Positions 24,901-32,565 of a DNA stretch of 64,000 nucleotides are shown piece after piece. Position numbers and translations under genes: made by a program. Each line of letters starts with the position of its first letter. The first letter of the stretch is position 1. Source of the stretch: Alistipes sp. (lineage in GTDB: Bacteria; Bacteroidota; Bacteroidia; Bacteroidales; Rikenellaceae). A model generated the notes under the pieces. The model worked only from the letters and a program-made list of their open reading frames with translations. It searched no databases and was not told the DNA's origin. The stretch covers positions 62,001 to 126,000 of the forward strand of contig JAJQED010000008.1 in the NCBI GenBank assembly GCA_021201825.1. Reading direction: 5' to 3'.

Positions 24901-26481
24901 CAGGTGCAAAGAGAGATCGTAGCGGGGGATGGAGTCGTTCAGGTCGAACATCCCCTCCAGGTCGAAGTCGATATTTTCGTCAGCCGATGAGACCGTGCCC
25001 TCGAACCGTCGGTTCTCCACCGCCCCTTTGACCTCGATATCCCGATAACGGTAGCCGTTGAACTCGGCCAGCGGGATCGTGGCGTCGGCGTCTATCGTAA
25101 AACCGTCGCCGCCCAGCTGGCCGCTGAAACTGCCACGCAGTGCGGCACGGCCCAGTAGCGGCACCCCGGCCAACAGCCCCGCATCGAGACCGTATACCCC
25201 CAGGTTGCCGCTATATGCCAAACGTGACCCGGCGACCGGATCGACGGTAACGTCGAACCGCACCCCGGAGTTGTCGGCCCGCAGGTCACCCTCGGCCGTA
25301 AAATCCGTGTAGCTTCCGTGGAACGAACCTGTGAAATCGATCGCTCCCATGCCGTCGAGCGCCTGCCGCAGCCGGTCGGGCAACGGGTCCTCCACCACAC
25401 CGGCCAGGGCTGCCGCTATACCCTGCGAAGAGGTTCGCAGCGTCAGCCCGTCCACATCGAACACGGTTTGCTCGATATCGGGCAATCCACGCATACGGTA
25501 ATCGAACCCGGCCGAGGTCCCGGCCAGTCCGATATTGGCGATGGTCCCATACATATCGGCGACACGGCCCGAAGCGGTCCCCTCGAGGTTCGAGAATACG
25601 TAATCTATACCGGCCACGGTGGGAGCGAAGCACGCTATGGTGGCCATATCCACCACCGAGGGCCGTATTTCTCCCTCGAGCCGTATATCGTCTATGAAAT
25701 TCTTGTAGACTTCCCACCCCCCGGCATAGAAAGCCATGGAAGCCAGGTTCAGATCCGTCCGACCGGACATCAGCCGTACGTCCGATACGCTTATGAAATT
25801 ACCGGAGAGATTCTCGATCCGGGCCGAGAACCACGGCACCTCCAGCCCGGTCTTTTCCCTGAACGACATCCGCTCGATATCCATCTTCACGCTGTCGCCT
25901 ATGATGCGCACGCCGGTGGCCCGCAGGTCGAACCTTTGGACCTCCAGGTCACGGAAATTGACAGCCCCCTGCCGGTCCAGCGGGTCGAGCCGCCGGAGGC
26001 TGTAATAGAGGTTGTCCACCTCGAGATCCGTAATATTGATCTCGAACGGGTTGCGCTCTTCAGGCGGGTTCTTGCGCTTTATTTTTTCGATGATCTTGCG
26101 GAAATTGGTAGTGCTGTCCGGGTCCTCGTGCATCATGAACCGCACGTCCGAGATACGGGTGCGTCCAAGGGTGAAACGGCCCCCAAGCAATCCCGTATGG
26201 AGAACTTCGGCGTCCACGTTACCCACATACATCAGGGTGTCCCCGCCGTAATCTTCCACATAAAAGCCGCGCACCTGCGCCCGGCTGAAGAATTTCAGGT
26301 CGATCCGCTCAATGGCTACCCGCGCCTCGAGCCTGGAACTGGCCCATTGCGAAGCCTTACGCACGGCATAATTCTGCACGAACGGCAGCTGGATGGCCAG
26401 GCCTATGAAGATAGGGAGGATTATCGCCGCCAGTACGATAGCAGACAGGGTATGAACCGATATTTTTATAACTTTGCGCAT
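21961..26481 (-). CDS. tamB: TamB-like AsmA-family envelope protein
   Basis: A 1506-residue protein with one N-terminal membrane helix (about 9-32). The long periplasmic repeat region is built of amphipathic beta-strands, as in the bridge-like lipid transport proteins. The C-terminal TamB domain (about 1150-1480) includes LTARPNLLFTLIIDPRSGDEMKARGNG and the terminal region FNQQSDLTSDEFGLGLSADLF. It probably spans the periplasm to move phospholipids or aid outer-membrane protein assembly. The charged C-terminus (RFSRKEKRRKKRAE) is unusual. It is divergent from tsaD; a -7 box lies at 26514-26521. Confidence 0.9.
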   Translation of the reverse strand: MRKVIKISVHTLSAIVLAAIILPIFIGLAIQLPFVQNYAVRKASQWASSRLEARVAIERIDLKFFSRAQVRGFYVEDYGGDTLMYVGNVDAEVLHTGLLGGRFTLGRTRISDVRFMMHEDPDSTTNFRKIIEKIKRKNPPEERNPFEINITDLEVDNLYYSLRRLDPLDRQGAVNFRDLEVQRFDLRATGVRIIGDSVKMDIERMSFREKTGLEVPWFSARIENLSGNFISVSDVRLMSGRTDLNLASMAFYAGGWEVYKNFIDDIRLEGEIRPSVVDMATIACFAPTVAGIDYVFSNLEGTASGRVADMYGTIANIGLAGTSAGFDYRMRGLPDIEQTVFDVDGLTLRTSSQGIAAALAGVVEDPLPDRLRQALDGMGAIDFTGSFHGSYTDFTAEGDLRADNSGVRFDVTVDPVAGSRLAYSGNLGVYGLDAGLLAGVPLLGRAALRGSFSGQLGGDGFTIDADATIPLAEFNGYRYRDIEVKGAVENRRFEGTVSSADENIDFDLEGMFDLNDSIPRYDLSLHLRNADLAALNVAKKDTVSVLRFDARAIGSGANPDNLNGTVTVTDLTYINDTDSVWTGRLDLRGVNSEYSKYLSFDSYFADAEYRSRTSYEELVPQLRSTLRSYLPTLIRDGEREQAQGGQLADAGNYSLLSVNIKEANKAVGIFVPGLILAKGTRMSFMFNPNVGQVSLTASSEYVEYRNNFVSNLEINSRNEGDSLSVFVRADDMYAGGLFMPNFSVIGGLKDNRINASARFMDSVRNMTALVGVATRFDREPQTGMTRVNLGFTPSSINIGERVWNIYSRGITIDSTRIDIRNFTILGSGQDLTVDGAISRSREDTLHLNMRNFDLEPLTNLTARLGYDVGGRTNGHADLVAGKGDAVLHARVEFDSVTLNGKMLPDGLFESTWDFPNERARFALSSLERGDTVVLGYYRPATRQYFGQVRMDNIDISLVEPFFQGILRDTEGRVNVEALVSGERRQLAVNGQALLPYMRTTVDYLNVPYELRDAVIRVEDNVIKADSLPVYDPLGNIAMFEMNVDLNSTQNVHYNLLIRPQDFLAMDLERDYNDLFYGRAFASGTVEVRGDRRGVNIDITATTGDNSEFFMPLGGYSMGLSDIITFRQPESPDRPQLNEYQQRKMSIIRRRRRREAGEGGGLQELNINLTARPNLLFTLIIDPRSGDEMKARGNGNITLRFNPSADELRMNGVYEITDGSYQFSLQGIINKSFSIEPDSRITWFNDPLDADLDVSAVYNLRASLAPLLYNYYGSERSFSTVPVECRIMLSGNLEEPDITFDIEVPNADPEIRSLIANELSTQESISTQFLALLALNSFYSSENGNIGSAGGSALAIDFLSNQLSSLISNDNIHIGFRFNQQSDLTSDEFGLGLSADLFSKRVLLEFEGNYNAHNQTGFAAPENASNITGDFYLTWLVDKSGNLRLRGFTRTIDRFEDYGLQESGMGLYYREDFNTIGDIVRNFKDRFSRKEKRRKKRAEAESSDKND

Positions 26482-26513
26482 CGGGACCGTGGCGGGCGTA
26501 TGTTCATAACTAA

Positions 26514-26521
26514 CAAAGTTA
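26514..26521 (-). promoter_or_regulatory. Candidate -7 box of tamB
   Basis: TAACTTTG on the minus strand is an exact TAnnTTTG match 33 nt before the tamB start. No good -33 element was found at the expected spacing. Confidence 0.4.
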
Positions 26522-26587
26522 CGAATTAACGCCTAATATATTGCCCCGCGGCCCAGTTTTTTAATCCCCGTGTAACCCTTTCCCGCC

Positions 26588-27622
26588 ATGGACTCACCAG
26601 TGATACTCGGCATCGAATCCTCCTGCGACGACACCTCGGCCGCCGTGCTGCACGGGCAGGTGCTCCTGTCCAACGTCATAGCCGGCCAGCAGGTCCATGT
26701 CAAGTACGGCGGGGTCATTCCGGAATTGGCTTCCCGCGCCCATCAGCAGAATATCATTCCGGTAATCGATACCGCTTTGAAAGATGCCGGGGTGGGTATC
26801 GGGGAGATAGACGCCGTAGCGTTCACGCGGGGTCCGGGCCTTTTGGGTTCGCTATTGGTCGGTGTCTCGTTCACCAAGGGCCTCGCGCTATCGCGCGGCA
26901 TCCCGATGGTCGAGGTCAACCACCTCAAGGGCCATATTCTCTCCCATTTCATCGACCTGCCGGACCGCCCCCTGCCGCACCCGTCTTTCCCGTTCCTCTG
27001 CCTGCTGGTCTCGGGAGGCCACACACAGATAGTGGAGGTGCGGAGTTTTGAAGACATGGAAATTATCGGCACAACGATCGACGATGCCGCAGGCGAGGCG
27101 TTCGACAAATGCGCCAAGGTAATGGGCCTGCCCTACCCCGGCGGGCCGGTGATCGACAGGCTCGCCCGGGAGGGGGACCCCGGCCGTTTCAAATTCGCCC
27201 GGCCGCAGGTCAAGGGGTACGACTACAGTTTCAGCGGCCTCAAAACCTCGTTCCTCTACTTCCTGCGGGACCGGATCGCTGAGGACGATAAGTTTATAGA
27301 ACATAACACGGCCGATTTGTGTGCCTCCCTGCAGCAGACCATAATCGATATTCTTCTCAAAAAACTGGTCCTTGCGGCCAAAGATCGGGGCATCACGGAG
27401 ATAGCCGCCGCCGGGGGCGTTTCCGCCAATTCCGGGCTGAGGGACCGTCTGCTCGACGAGGGGCGCCGCAGGCGCTGGAACGTCTACCTGCCCGAGCTGA
27501 AATTCACCACCGACAACGCGGCCATGATAGCCGTGGCCGGGTACTTCAAATATCTCAAAGGGGAGTTCTCCCCGCTTGACGTCACCCCGGCCGCGCGGGC
27601 CGAGGGCCTCGAACGCCGCTGA
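26588..27622 (+). CDS. tsaD: tRNA N6-adenosine threonylcarbamoyltransferase TsaD
   Basis: Transfers threonylcarbamoyl to A37 of ANN-decoding tRNAs, with TsaB and TsaE. The 344-residue protein has the family length and the blocks ILGIESSCDDTSAAV at the start, GVIPELASRAHQQNIIPV, AFTRGPGLLGSLLVG, and VNHLKGHILSH, whose two His are the metal ligands. LLVSGGHTQIV, GLPYPGGPVIDRLA and TTDNAAMIAVAG are also present. It is divergent from tamB and not followed by an intact gene on the same strand. Confidence 0.97.
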   Translation: MDSPVILGIESSCDDTSAAVLHGQVLLSNVIAGQQVHVKYGGVIPELASRAHQQNIIPVIDTALKDAGVGIGEIDAVAFTRGPGLLGSLLVGVSFTKGLALSRGIPMVEVNHLKGHILSHFIDLPDRPLPHPSFPFLCLLVSGGHTQIVEVRSFEDMEIIGTTIDDAAGEAFDKCAKVMGLPYPGGPVIDRLAREGDPGRFKFARPQVKGYDYSFSGLKTSFLYFLRDRIAEDDKFIEHNTADLCASLQQTIIDILLKKLVLAAKDRGITEIAAAGGVSANSGLRDRLLDEGRRRRWNVYLPELKFTTDNAAMIAVAGYFKYLKGEFSPLDVTPAARAEGLERR

Positions 27623-27658
27623 CCGTCAGTGATCGCAGGATAAACCGTTTCTCCCAAA

Positions 27659-28193
27659 ATGGATATTACGACCTTATTTACCGAAACTACGCCCGAATAC
27701 CTTTGCAGACAATGTGTTCCAACTAACAGGTAAAGATTTCTATGCCGTTACCGCCGGCACCCCGGACCGGTACAATTCCATGACCGGCAGCGGCGGGGGA
27801 ATGGGGGTCATGTTCCGCGAACCGGTCATCTGGTGCATCTTCCGGGCCGACCGCTATACACTCGAGCTGTTGATGCAGGAGTAGAAATTCACCCTCTCGT
27901 TCTTCCCGGACCTCTACCGGGAGCAGCTCGTATTCCTTGGCACCCGCTCCGGCCGGGACACGGATAAAATGCGGCAGGTAACTCTCACGCCCGTCAATAC
28001 CCCGTCGGGAAACGTCGCTTTCGCCGAAGCCCGGCTGGTCCTGGAGTGCACCCTAATTGAGGTGACCACTCCCGACCCGGAAGATTTCTACGATCCTCAG
28101 CTAAAGCGATATGTTCTGGATGCCCTCCGGGAAGCGGACCAGCCCCGCAGGTACGTTTTCGGCCGGATTGTCCATACCTGGACCCGCAAATAA
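27659..28193 (+). pseudogene. Decayed flavin reductase family gene
   Basis: Relics of a flavin reductase-like FMN-binding protein of about 175 residues. The frame starting near 27702 reads FADNVFQLTGKDFYAVTAG, then FREPVIWCIFRADRYTLELL, and is cut by TAG at 27882-27884. It then continues in the same frame as KFTLSFFPDLYREQL, GTRSGRDTDKM and LTPVNTPSGNVAFAEARLVLEC to TAA at 28193. The only plausible ATG (27659, MDITTLFTE) is in another frame, so there is also a frameshift before codon 15. The family's GTRSGRDTDK and EARLVLEC blocks make the parentage fairly sure. The short intact frame from 27969 is its C-terminal third. Confidence 0.82.
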
Positions 28194-28220
28194 ACACAAG
28201 GGGCGCAACATGGCGCCCCC
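28190..28220 (-). terminator. Candidate terminator of the DUF5723 gene
   Basis: AAGGGGCGC (28198-28206) pairs with GCGCCCCCTT (28213-28222, one extra C). On the minus strand it is followed by GTGTTTATTT. It lies 25 nt beyond the stop of the outer-membrane protein gene. Confidence 0.6.
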
Positions 28221-28246
28221 TTGGATCATTTTCCCGGTTCGGGAGG

Positions 28247-29683
28247 TCAATAGAATTTCGGCTCTTTTTTACTTTTCGTTTTCACCGCTTTATAATTACG
28301 GTACTTCAGCGGCACGCTCATCCCGAAATAGATATTCTCTGCCCGGGCATTGAGCGGTATGAACTGGGAGTTCACCTTGGTGACCATATAGTCGCTACCG
28401 ATAAAGAAATTGAAGCCGTTGGGACTGAAATTCAGGGCGAAACCGTAGGTCTGGAAATTACTGTGGACGGTCGAGTAGCTGAGCGTCCCGGTGAACCAGT
28501 AGACCGGTTTGAAGTTTGCCGACACGGTAAGTTCGGTATAGGCTTTGGGCTGGTAGAACCGCGTGGTGGAGAGCAGTCCGAACGTTATCTTGTTGTCCAT
28601 GATGCCGTATTCGGCACCCAATACCACGGTCGCGACCAGCATCGAGGTGCGGGCCGTGCCGTCACCCTCCTCCTTGAACCGGAACAGGTTCTCCAGGTCG
28701 TCTTTCATGGCGTCGAACTGGTCCGACACCGAGGGCAGGTCGCTGTCCCCGATGGGCAGCTGGAAGCCATCGTAAGTGAATTCACCGTCGGCCTTTGCGA
28801 AACGCGTCGCGTTCTTTGACCAGCTGATGAACCCCAGGTCCAGCACGGCCGCCGAGAACCGCAGGTTCCGGTCGAACTTATACTGCGCCCCCATGTCAAC
28901 GGCCATCCCGAAGCCGCCCATTCCGAAACTGTCCAGGTCGAAGCCGCTGATGTACGGGCTTCCGTTGTCGTCCGTTTTCTCCTGGAACTCGAGCCCTTTC
29001 AGCGAAGTATAAAGTTCACCCCGCGAGGTTATATTCCACTCCTGGTCGTTAAGCGTGGCATGGAGGTTCTGGAACCGCATATCCAGATTGCCCAACCCCG
29101 GCAGGAACTTGAGCTTACCGCCCACGGACCATTTGCTGTCTATATCCCGGGCATAACCCACCGACAGTTCCGTATAGGCGTCCATCCTCATCCGCAGGTC
29201 CGAAATGTTATAGGTCCTGCCGTCCGTACCGTTGCCCTCTTTGAGGAACTCGAACAGGGACTTGGGAATACCGAGGCTGGTGTTGAGCTTCACGCTGATT
29301 CCGAACGACCAGAACGCATCGTTCTTCCACCATCCGGCCTGCACCAGATCGTACCGCATATCCACGTTGATCTGGTTATTGGATTTGAGGCCCCGCAGGA
29401 ATTCCTCGGGGTTAACCCGGTTATCCAGGAACGTAACCAGTTTGCCGTCCCTCTGGTAAAATAAATCACTGAGAGCCAAGTTGTTCGAAGTGTAAGAGGC
29501 GTTCAGCGACCCGACGAACGGGATCGTAACGTAGCCCCTGTCGGGAACAAGGGCGGGATTCAGGTTGTGCCGCTCGACCGATTTGTCCATGAAATAGGCC
29601 GAACGGAGGAACTGGCCGCTGGCCCCGGTAGCCGCCGCGCTGAGCAGGGCCGTAAAAATTATGGTTCTGTATATCGTTTTCAT
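28247..29683 (-). CDS. DUF5723-like outer-membrane barrel protein
   Basis: A 478-residue protein with a signal peptide (cut near ATGASGQ) followed by alternating strands typical of an outer-membrane barrel. AYFMDKSVERHNLNPALVPDRGYVTIPFVG at the mature N-terminus fits the Bacteroidales DUF5723 family. The C-terminal part shows regular aromatic strands (FALNFSPNGFNFFIGSDY) before a basic tail. It is 26 nt downstream of the large lipoprotein gene on the same strand, so the two are probably one operon and may form one surface complex. No function is established. Confidence 0.78.
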   Translation of the reverse strand: MKTIYRTIIFTALLSAAATGASGQFLRSAYFMDKSVERHNLNPALVPDRGYVTIPFVGSLNASYTSNNLALSDLFYQRDGKLVTFLDNRVNPEEFLRGLKSNNQINVDMRYDLVQAGWWKNDAFWSFGISVKLNTSLGIPKSLFEFLKEGNGTDGRTYNISDLRMRMDAYTELSVGYARDIDSKWSVGGKLKFLPGLGNLDMRFQNLHATLNDQEWNITSRGELYTSLKGLEFQEKTDDNGSPYISGFDLDSFGMGGFGMAVDMGAQYKFDRNLRFSAAVLDLGFISWSKNATRFAKADGEFTYDGFQLPIGDSDLPSVSDQFDAMKDDLENLFRFKEEGDGTARTSMLVATVVLGAEYGIMDNKITFGLLSTTRFYQPKAYTELTVSANFKPVYWFTGTLSYSTVHSNFQTYGFALNFSPNGFNFFIGSDYMVTKVNSQFIPLNARAENIYFGMSVPLKYRNYKAVKTKSKKEPKFY

Positions 29684-29709
29684 TTTAGTTGTCCTTTTTA
29701 GCGTTACCG

Positions 29710-31356
29710 TTACTCGTCGTCGTCGTTACTGCTGATGTGGATACCGCCGGTCTTGCTTATCTTCAGGTCGAGGATAAGCATGTCGGCGGTATTGAGCGCC
29801 GGGGCGTCGTCGATGCCGTTGGCGACGAAACGCAGGTCGATATTGGCCGCGCCCTGCAGTTTATCCATATCGCTTTCGCTAAAAAGGAACGAAACTTCCG
29901 AAACCGATGCCTGCCCCGAAGAGAGCGGCTCGGCTATATCCTGCATCGGCAGGGTGATACCCACGGGATCGCCGCTGATATCGGTAACTATCATCTCGAG
30001 CCGGAAGCTCAGGGGAATGCTGTTGGTGACCGTACCGTATATCTCCGCCGTACCGCCCTGGAACAGGTAATCCACGATATCTCCGTCGAACACGTCCTCG
30101 ATGGTCTGGCGGGTCACGGCGTAGAATTCCTTTGCCGGGGCAAACGGAATTTCGAGGGTATAATCCAGCTGGGCCTGCGCCCCTTTGGAATAGAACATCA
30201 GTTGGCTATCGCCCTGCTCGCCGGTACCTGAGACGTAAATCGACTCGCGGGCCTCCGTTATGGCTTTGCCCAGATTTTCGGCTTTTGCGAAGACATACCC
30301 GTTGGCGGGATCGTACTCCCCGATCCAGAAAAGTTCCGTGGCCGTCGACCCGTAGTAAGTTGCGGCAGGAAGCGTAATCGGCGCCACCTTAACGACGGTA
30401 CTGCCGTTATCCGGCGTTATCTCCAGGTTGGCCTCCACCGGCAGGCCGAGGTCGCTGACCGATTTTATGATTATATGCGGGTCGCGGAAACTGAGTATGG
30501 CATCGTCCCCCTCGAAAATATCGTAGAGGCTCCCTATGGATGCACTTGTCGGCGTAAAATTAAAGTCGAGATCGAATATACCGTATATGACCGTATAATC
30601 CAGGGCTGTAAAACCAATGTCGAAACCGAACCCGACCTGGCTGCCGGACGAGACCGAGCCGGTCGATGGCACGTTTACGTTACCGGATATGGTGACATCC
30701 TGGTCCGCCTCTATATCTATCACCCTGACAGGGATAGCGGCCAGGTAATTCTGTAACCCGTTCATTTCGAACGCCCACCGGAACGCGTTCCCTGTACCGG
30801 AGACCCCGGCAGGCAGGATAGTGTCATCGATCTCGAAACCTGTCGGCAGTTCGATATCGAACACGGCCGTGCCGCCAGTAACGGTCGCATCCATATCCAG
30901 CGAGACTACCATAAGGGAAGTGGTCGGCGAAGTGTTGAATTCGGCCCGCAAGAACTTGGTCACATACTGATTACCTGCTACAGGTAGCTCCCCGTTTATA
31001 TTGACAGGAAGGTTGATTTCCCCGCCCTGCATATTAACGGGTACCGTTGCCGACCCGATCGAGTAGGTATTGTCGCTCAATCCGGGCGCCTCCTGCGGCG
31101 CGGCATAGATAGTATTGGAATACCGGGCGACATAATCGCCGTTGGCATCGGTGATAATATCCGCATTATTTTTTACGTCCAGTATTTCGGCGGCAGAGAT
31201 TATTCCCGTACCCAGGGGCAGGGTCCAATGGTCGCCGGCATAGAGATGGTCTGTATCCAGGTCACTGAGATCGTAACCGTCGTCTACACACGATACTAAA
31301 AAACACAAGGATAAAAGAAACGCAAGGCGTCTCCGAAAGGAAGAAAAAAATGACAT
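29710..31356 (-). CDS. Large surface lipoprotein of unknown function
   Basis: A 548-residue protein from the ATG at 31356, with an SPII signal (LAFLLSLCFLVSC) followed by VDDGYDLSDLDTDH. The rest is beta-rich and acidic, with repeated Ig-like strands (VFDIELPTGFEIDDTILPAG; AVTRQTIEDVFDGDIVDYLFQGG), and ends in an acidic SSNDDDE tail. A longer in-frame start at 31404 is excluded because an exact -7 box (31392-31399) lies inside it. It is co-transcribed with the DUF5723 barrel gene. The family is common in Alistipes-like genomes by my recollection but unnamed. Confidence 0.75.
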   Translation of the reverse strand: MSFFSSFRRRLAFLLSLCFLVSCVDDGYDLSDLDTDHLYAGDHWTLPLGTGIISAAEILDVKNNADIITDANGDYVARYSNTIYAAPQEAPGLSDNTYSIGSATVPVNMQGGEINLPVNINGELPVAGNQYVTKFLRAEFNTSPTTSLMVVSLDMDATVTGGTAVFDIELPTGFEIDDTILPAGVSGTGNAFRWAFEMNGLQNYLAAIPVRVIDIEADQDVTISGNVNVPSTGSVSSGSQVGFGFDIGFTALDYTVIYGIFDLDFNFTPTSASIGSLYDIFEGDDAILSFRDPHIIIKSVSDLGLPVEANLEITPDNGSTVVKVAPITLPAATYYGSTATELFWIGEYDPANGYVFAKAENLGKAITEARESIYVSGTGEQGDSQLMFYSKGAQAQLDYTLEIPFAPAKEFYAVTRQTIEDVFDGDIVDYLFQGGTAEIYGTVTNSIPLSFRLEMIVTDISGDPVGITLPMQDIAEPLSSGQASVSEVSFLFSESDMDKLQGAANIDLRFVANGIDDAPALNTADMLILDLKISKTGGIHISSNDDDE

Positions 31357-31391
31357 AAGTTCGGGTTTAGGGGTTAACTTAAATTCGGCAG

Positions 31392-31399
31392 CAAAGGTA
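31392..31399 (-). promoter_or_regulatory. -7 box of the lipoprotein-DUF5723 operon
   Basis: TACCTTTG on the minus strand is an exact TAnnTTTG match, 36 nt before the chosen ATG. It supports the shorter start at 31356. Confidence 0.55.
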
Positions 31400-31559
31400 A
31401 GCATCTTTGCCGGGGGAATGTAAAATGAAGAACAATTTTACCATAGGATTTTCAAATCCTGTCCGGCACGTGCATAATTTGAACCTATAACGGCATCCAG
31501 CCAGCCGTTCCACGGTACCCCACGGACACGGGAACGCATTATATTATATGGCTATTCGG

Positions 31560-31595
31560 AAAGACAAAAGAAAAGGGGGACTTGCCATGTCCCCC
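31560..31595 (-). terminator. Candidate terminator on the minus strand
   Basis: GGGGGAC / GTCCCCC (31575-31581 and 31589-31595) is followed on the minus strand by CTTTTCTTTTGTCTTT. It lies about 280 nt beyond the small HTH gene. The stretch between, 31596-31873, has no recognisable gene, though a short minus-strand frame there (31684-31870, WMFFPDGRVTVMG) looks weakly protein-like. Confidence 0.6.
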
Positions 31596-31873
31596 CTCCG
31601 TTAAACAATCAGTTCGTTGAATCCGACCGACACCCGATCATACATCCGTCATTACTTCGAGAATCGCAGGTTTTCCGCCGCATTTATAGCTTGCCAGCTG
31701 GTGCGCCTGAAACTTGCGCAGGTTTGCGGAACCTTTTTTTAAACATCCAAGCATCCGTTCCGTCCGGCAGGGCCTTTCCGTTTATTCGTATTCCCATTAC
31801 TGTTACCCGTCCGTCAGGAAAAAACATCCAGTGTCGTCGTCCAAAGCGTCCGGGGCGTCGGTTCGGTATCCGT

Positions 31874-32128
31874 TTAGTTATGGTTGACCTCGTTAAGGAT
31901 GCGCATCGCGCAGTCGAGGATAGCCGTATCGTCCAGCGTAACCACACCGCCGTCCGGCCCTTTTTCGAAGTGCACGCCCTGGGGGCTTCCGCCGGCTTCG
32001 AAATGCCGTCCGCCGAAGTAGTTACGTACGGAGTCAACATCTATTCCCAATTCTTCCGCGATGCGTTTGCTGCTGCCGCTGGGCAACCTGTCCTTTATAC
32101 GACGCAACTCATTAAACGTTATAACCAT
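31874..32128 (-). CDS. Small HTH DNA-binding protein
   Basis: An 84-residue cytoplasmic protein. Residues about 5-40 (ELRRIKDRLPSGSSKRIAEELGIDVDSVRNYFGG) form a helix-turn-helix. The remainder (KGPDGGVVTLDDTAILDCAMRILNE) is a short conserved tail seen in small Bacteroidetes DNA-binding proteins. The gene is alone, divergent from dnaK across a 437-bp gap. Its targets are unknown; the position next to dnaK is not evidence of a link. Confidence 0.75.
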   Translation of the reverse strand: MVITFNELRRIKDRLPSGSSKRIAEELGIDVDSVRNYFGGRHFEAGGSPQGVHFEKGPDGGVVTLDDTAILDCAMRILNEVNHN

Positions 32129-32565
32129 GTCCTTTTAATTTTAGTTATTGTTTCAGGTTTTTGCTAAATGGTGTAGATCTGATCGATAGGCGGTGTGGTT
32201 TAAAGGTCCGATTATATGTTAAAATGCGTCGGTGCCGCGTATGTTACCTGTAAATTTCCAACTCAAATTTTTTGCCACGGACGCCTGCCGGGTACCGCCG
32301 GCCATCCGCATTAAAAATACAATTTTTATCCGAAAAAACAAAATCCTCCAACCCTAATTTTAACGGCACGGGGGATTGTTCAAATTTTGCGACGATTTGT
32401 CATATCGCCCGGGGTAGAACATGACATTTTTTGCTTAATTGTCAGGTCTGCGGGCCCGCACGGGGGCTGCCAGGCCATTGGCATAAAGATTGAGAATTAA
32501 TTGCGGCAGGCGGTCGCACCGCCTGCGGAATAGTAAATCGAACTCAAAATATTAAACATAAGACT
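32129..32565. other. Regulatory gap upstream of dnaK with leader hairpin
   Basis: No gene. A GC-rich hairpin GCAGGCGG / CCGCCTGC (32506-32513 and 32519-32525) lies 40 nt before the dnaK ATG and would sit in its leader RNA. Further up, TGACA / TGTCA (about 32423-32447) forms a spaced inverted repeat. No CIRCE-type operator (TTAGCACTC-N9-GAGTGCTAA) is present, and no confident -33/-7 pair was picked. Confidence 0.45.

Noticed and set aside
21961-26481. Overlapping plus-strand frames of up to 400 codons inside tamB.
   Set aside because: Their translations are low-complexity shadows of the TamB frame without signal peptides or motifs.
10695-27884. Reading TAG as a sense codon, because two ORFs are cut by in-frame TAG.
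   Set aside because: The genes at 46007-47428 and 47659-49104 end properly at TAG, with further stops soon after, and one of the two broken genes also has a frameshift. Gene decay or error is simpler.
31684-32040. Minus-strand frame overlapping the small HTH gene.
   Set aside because: Most of it is a shadow of the HTH gene; only the last 50 codons look weakly protein-like, which is not enough for a gene call.
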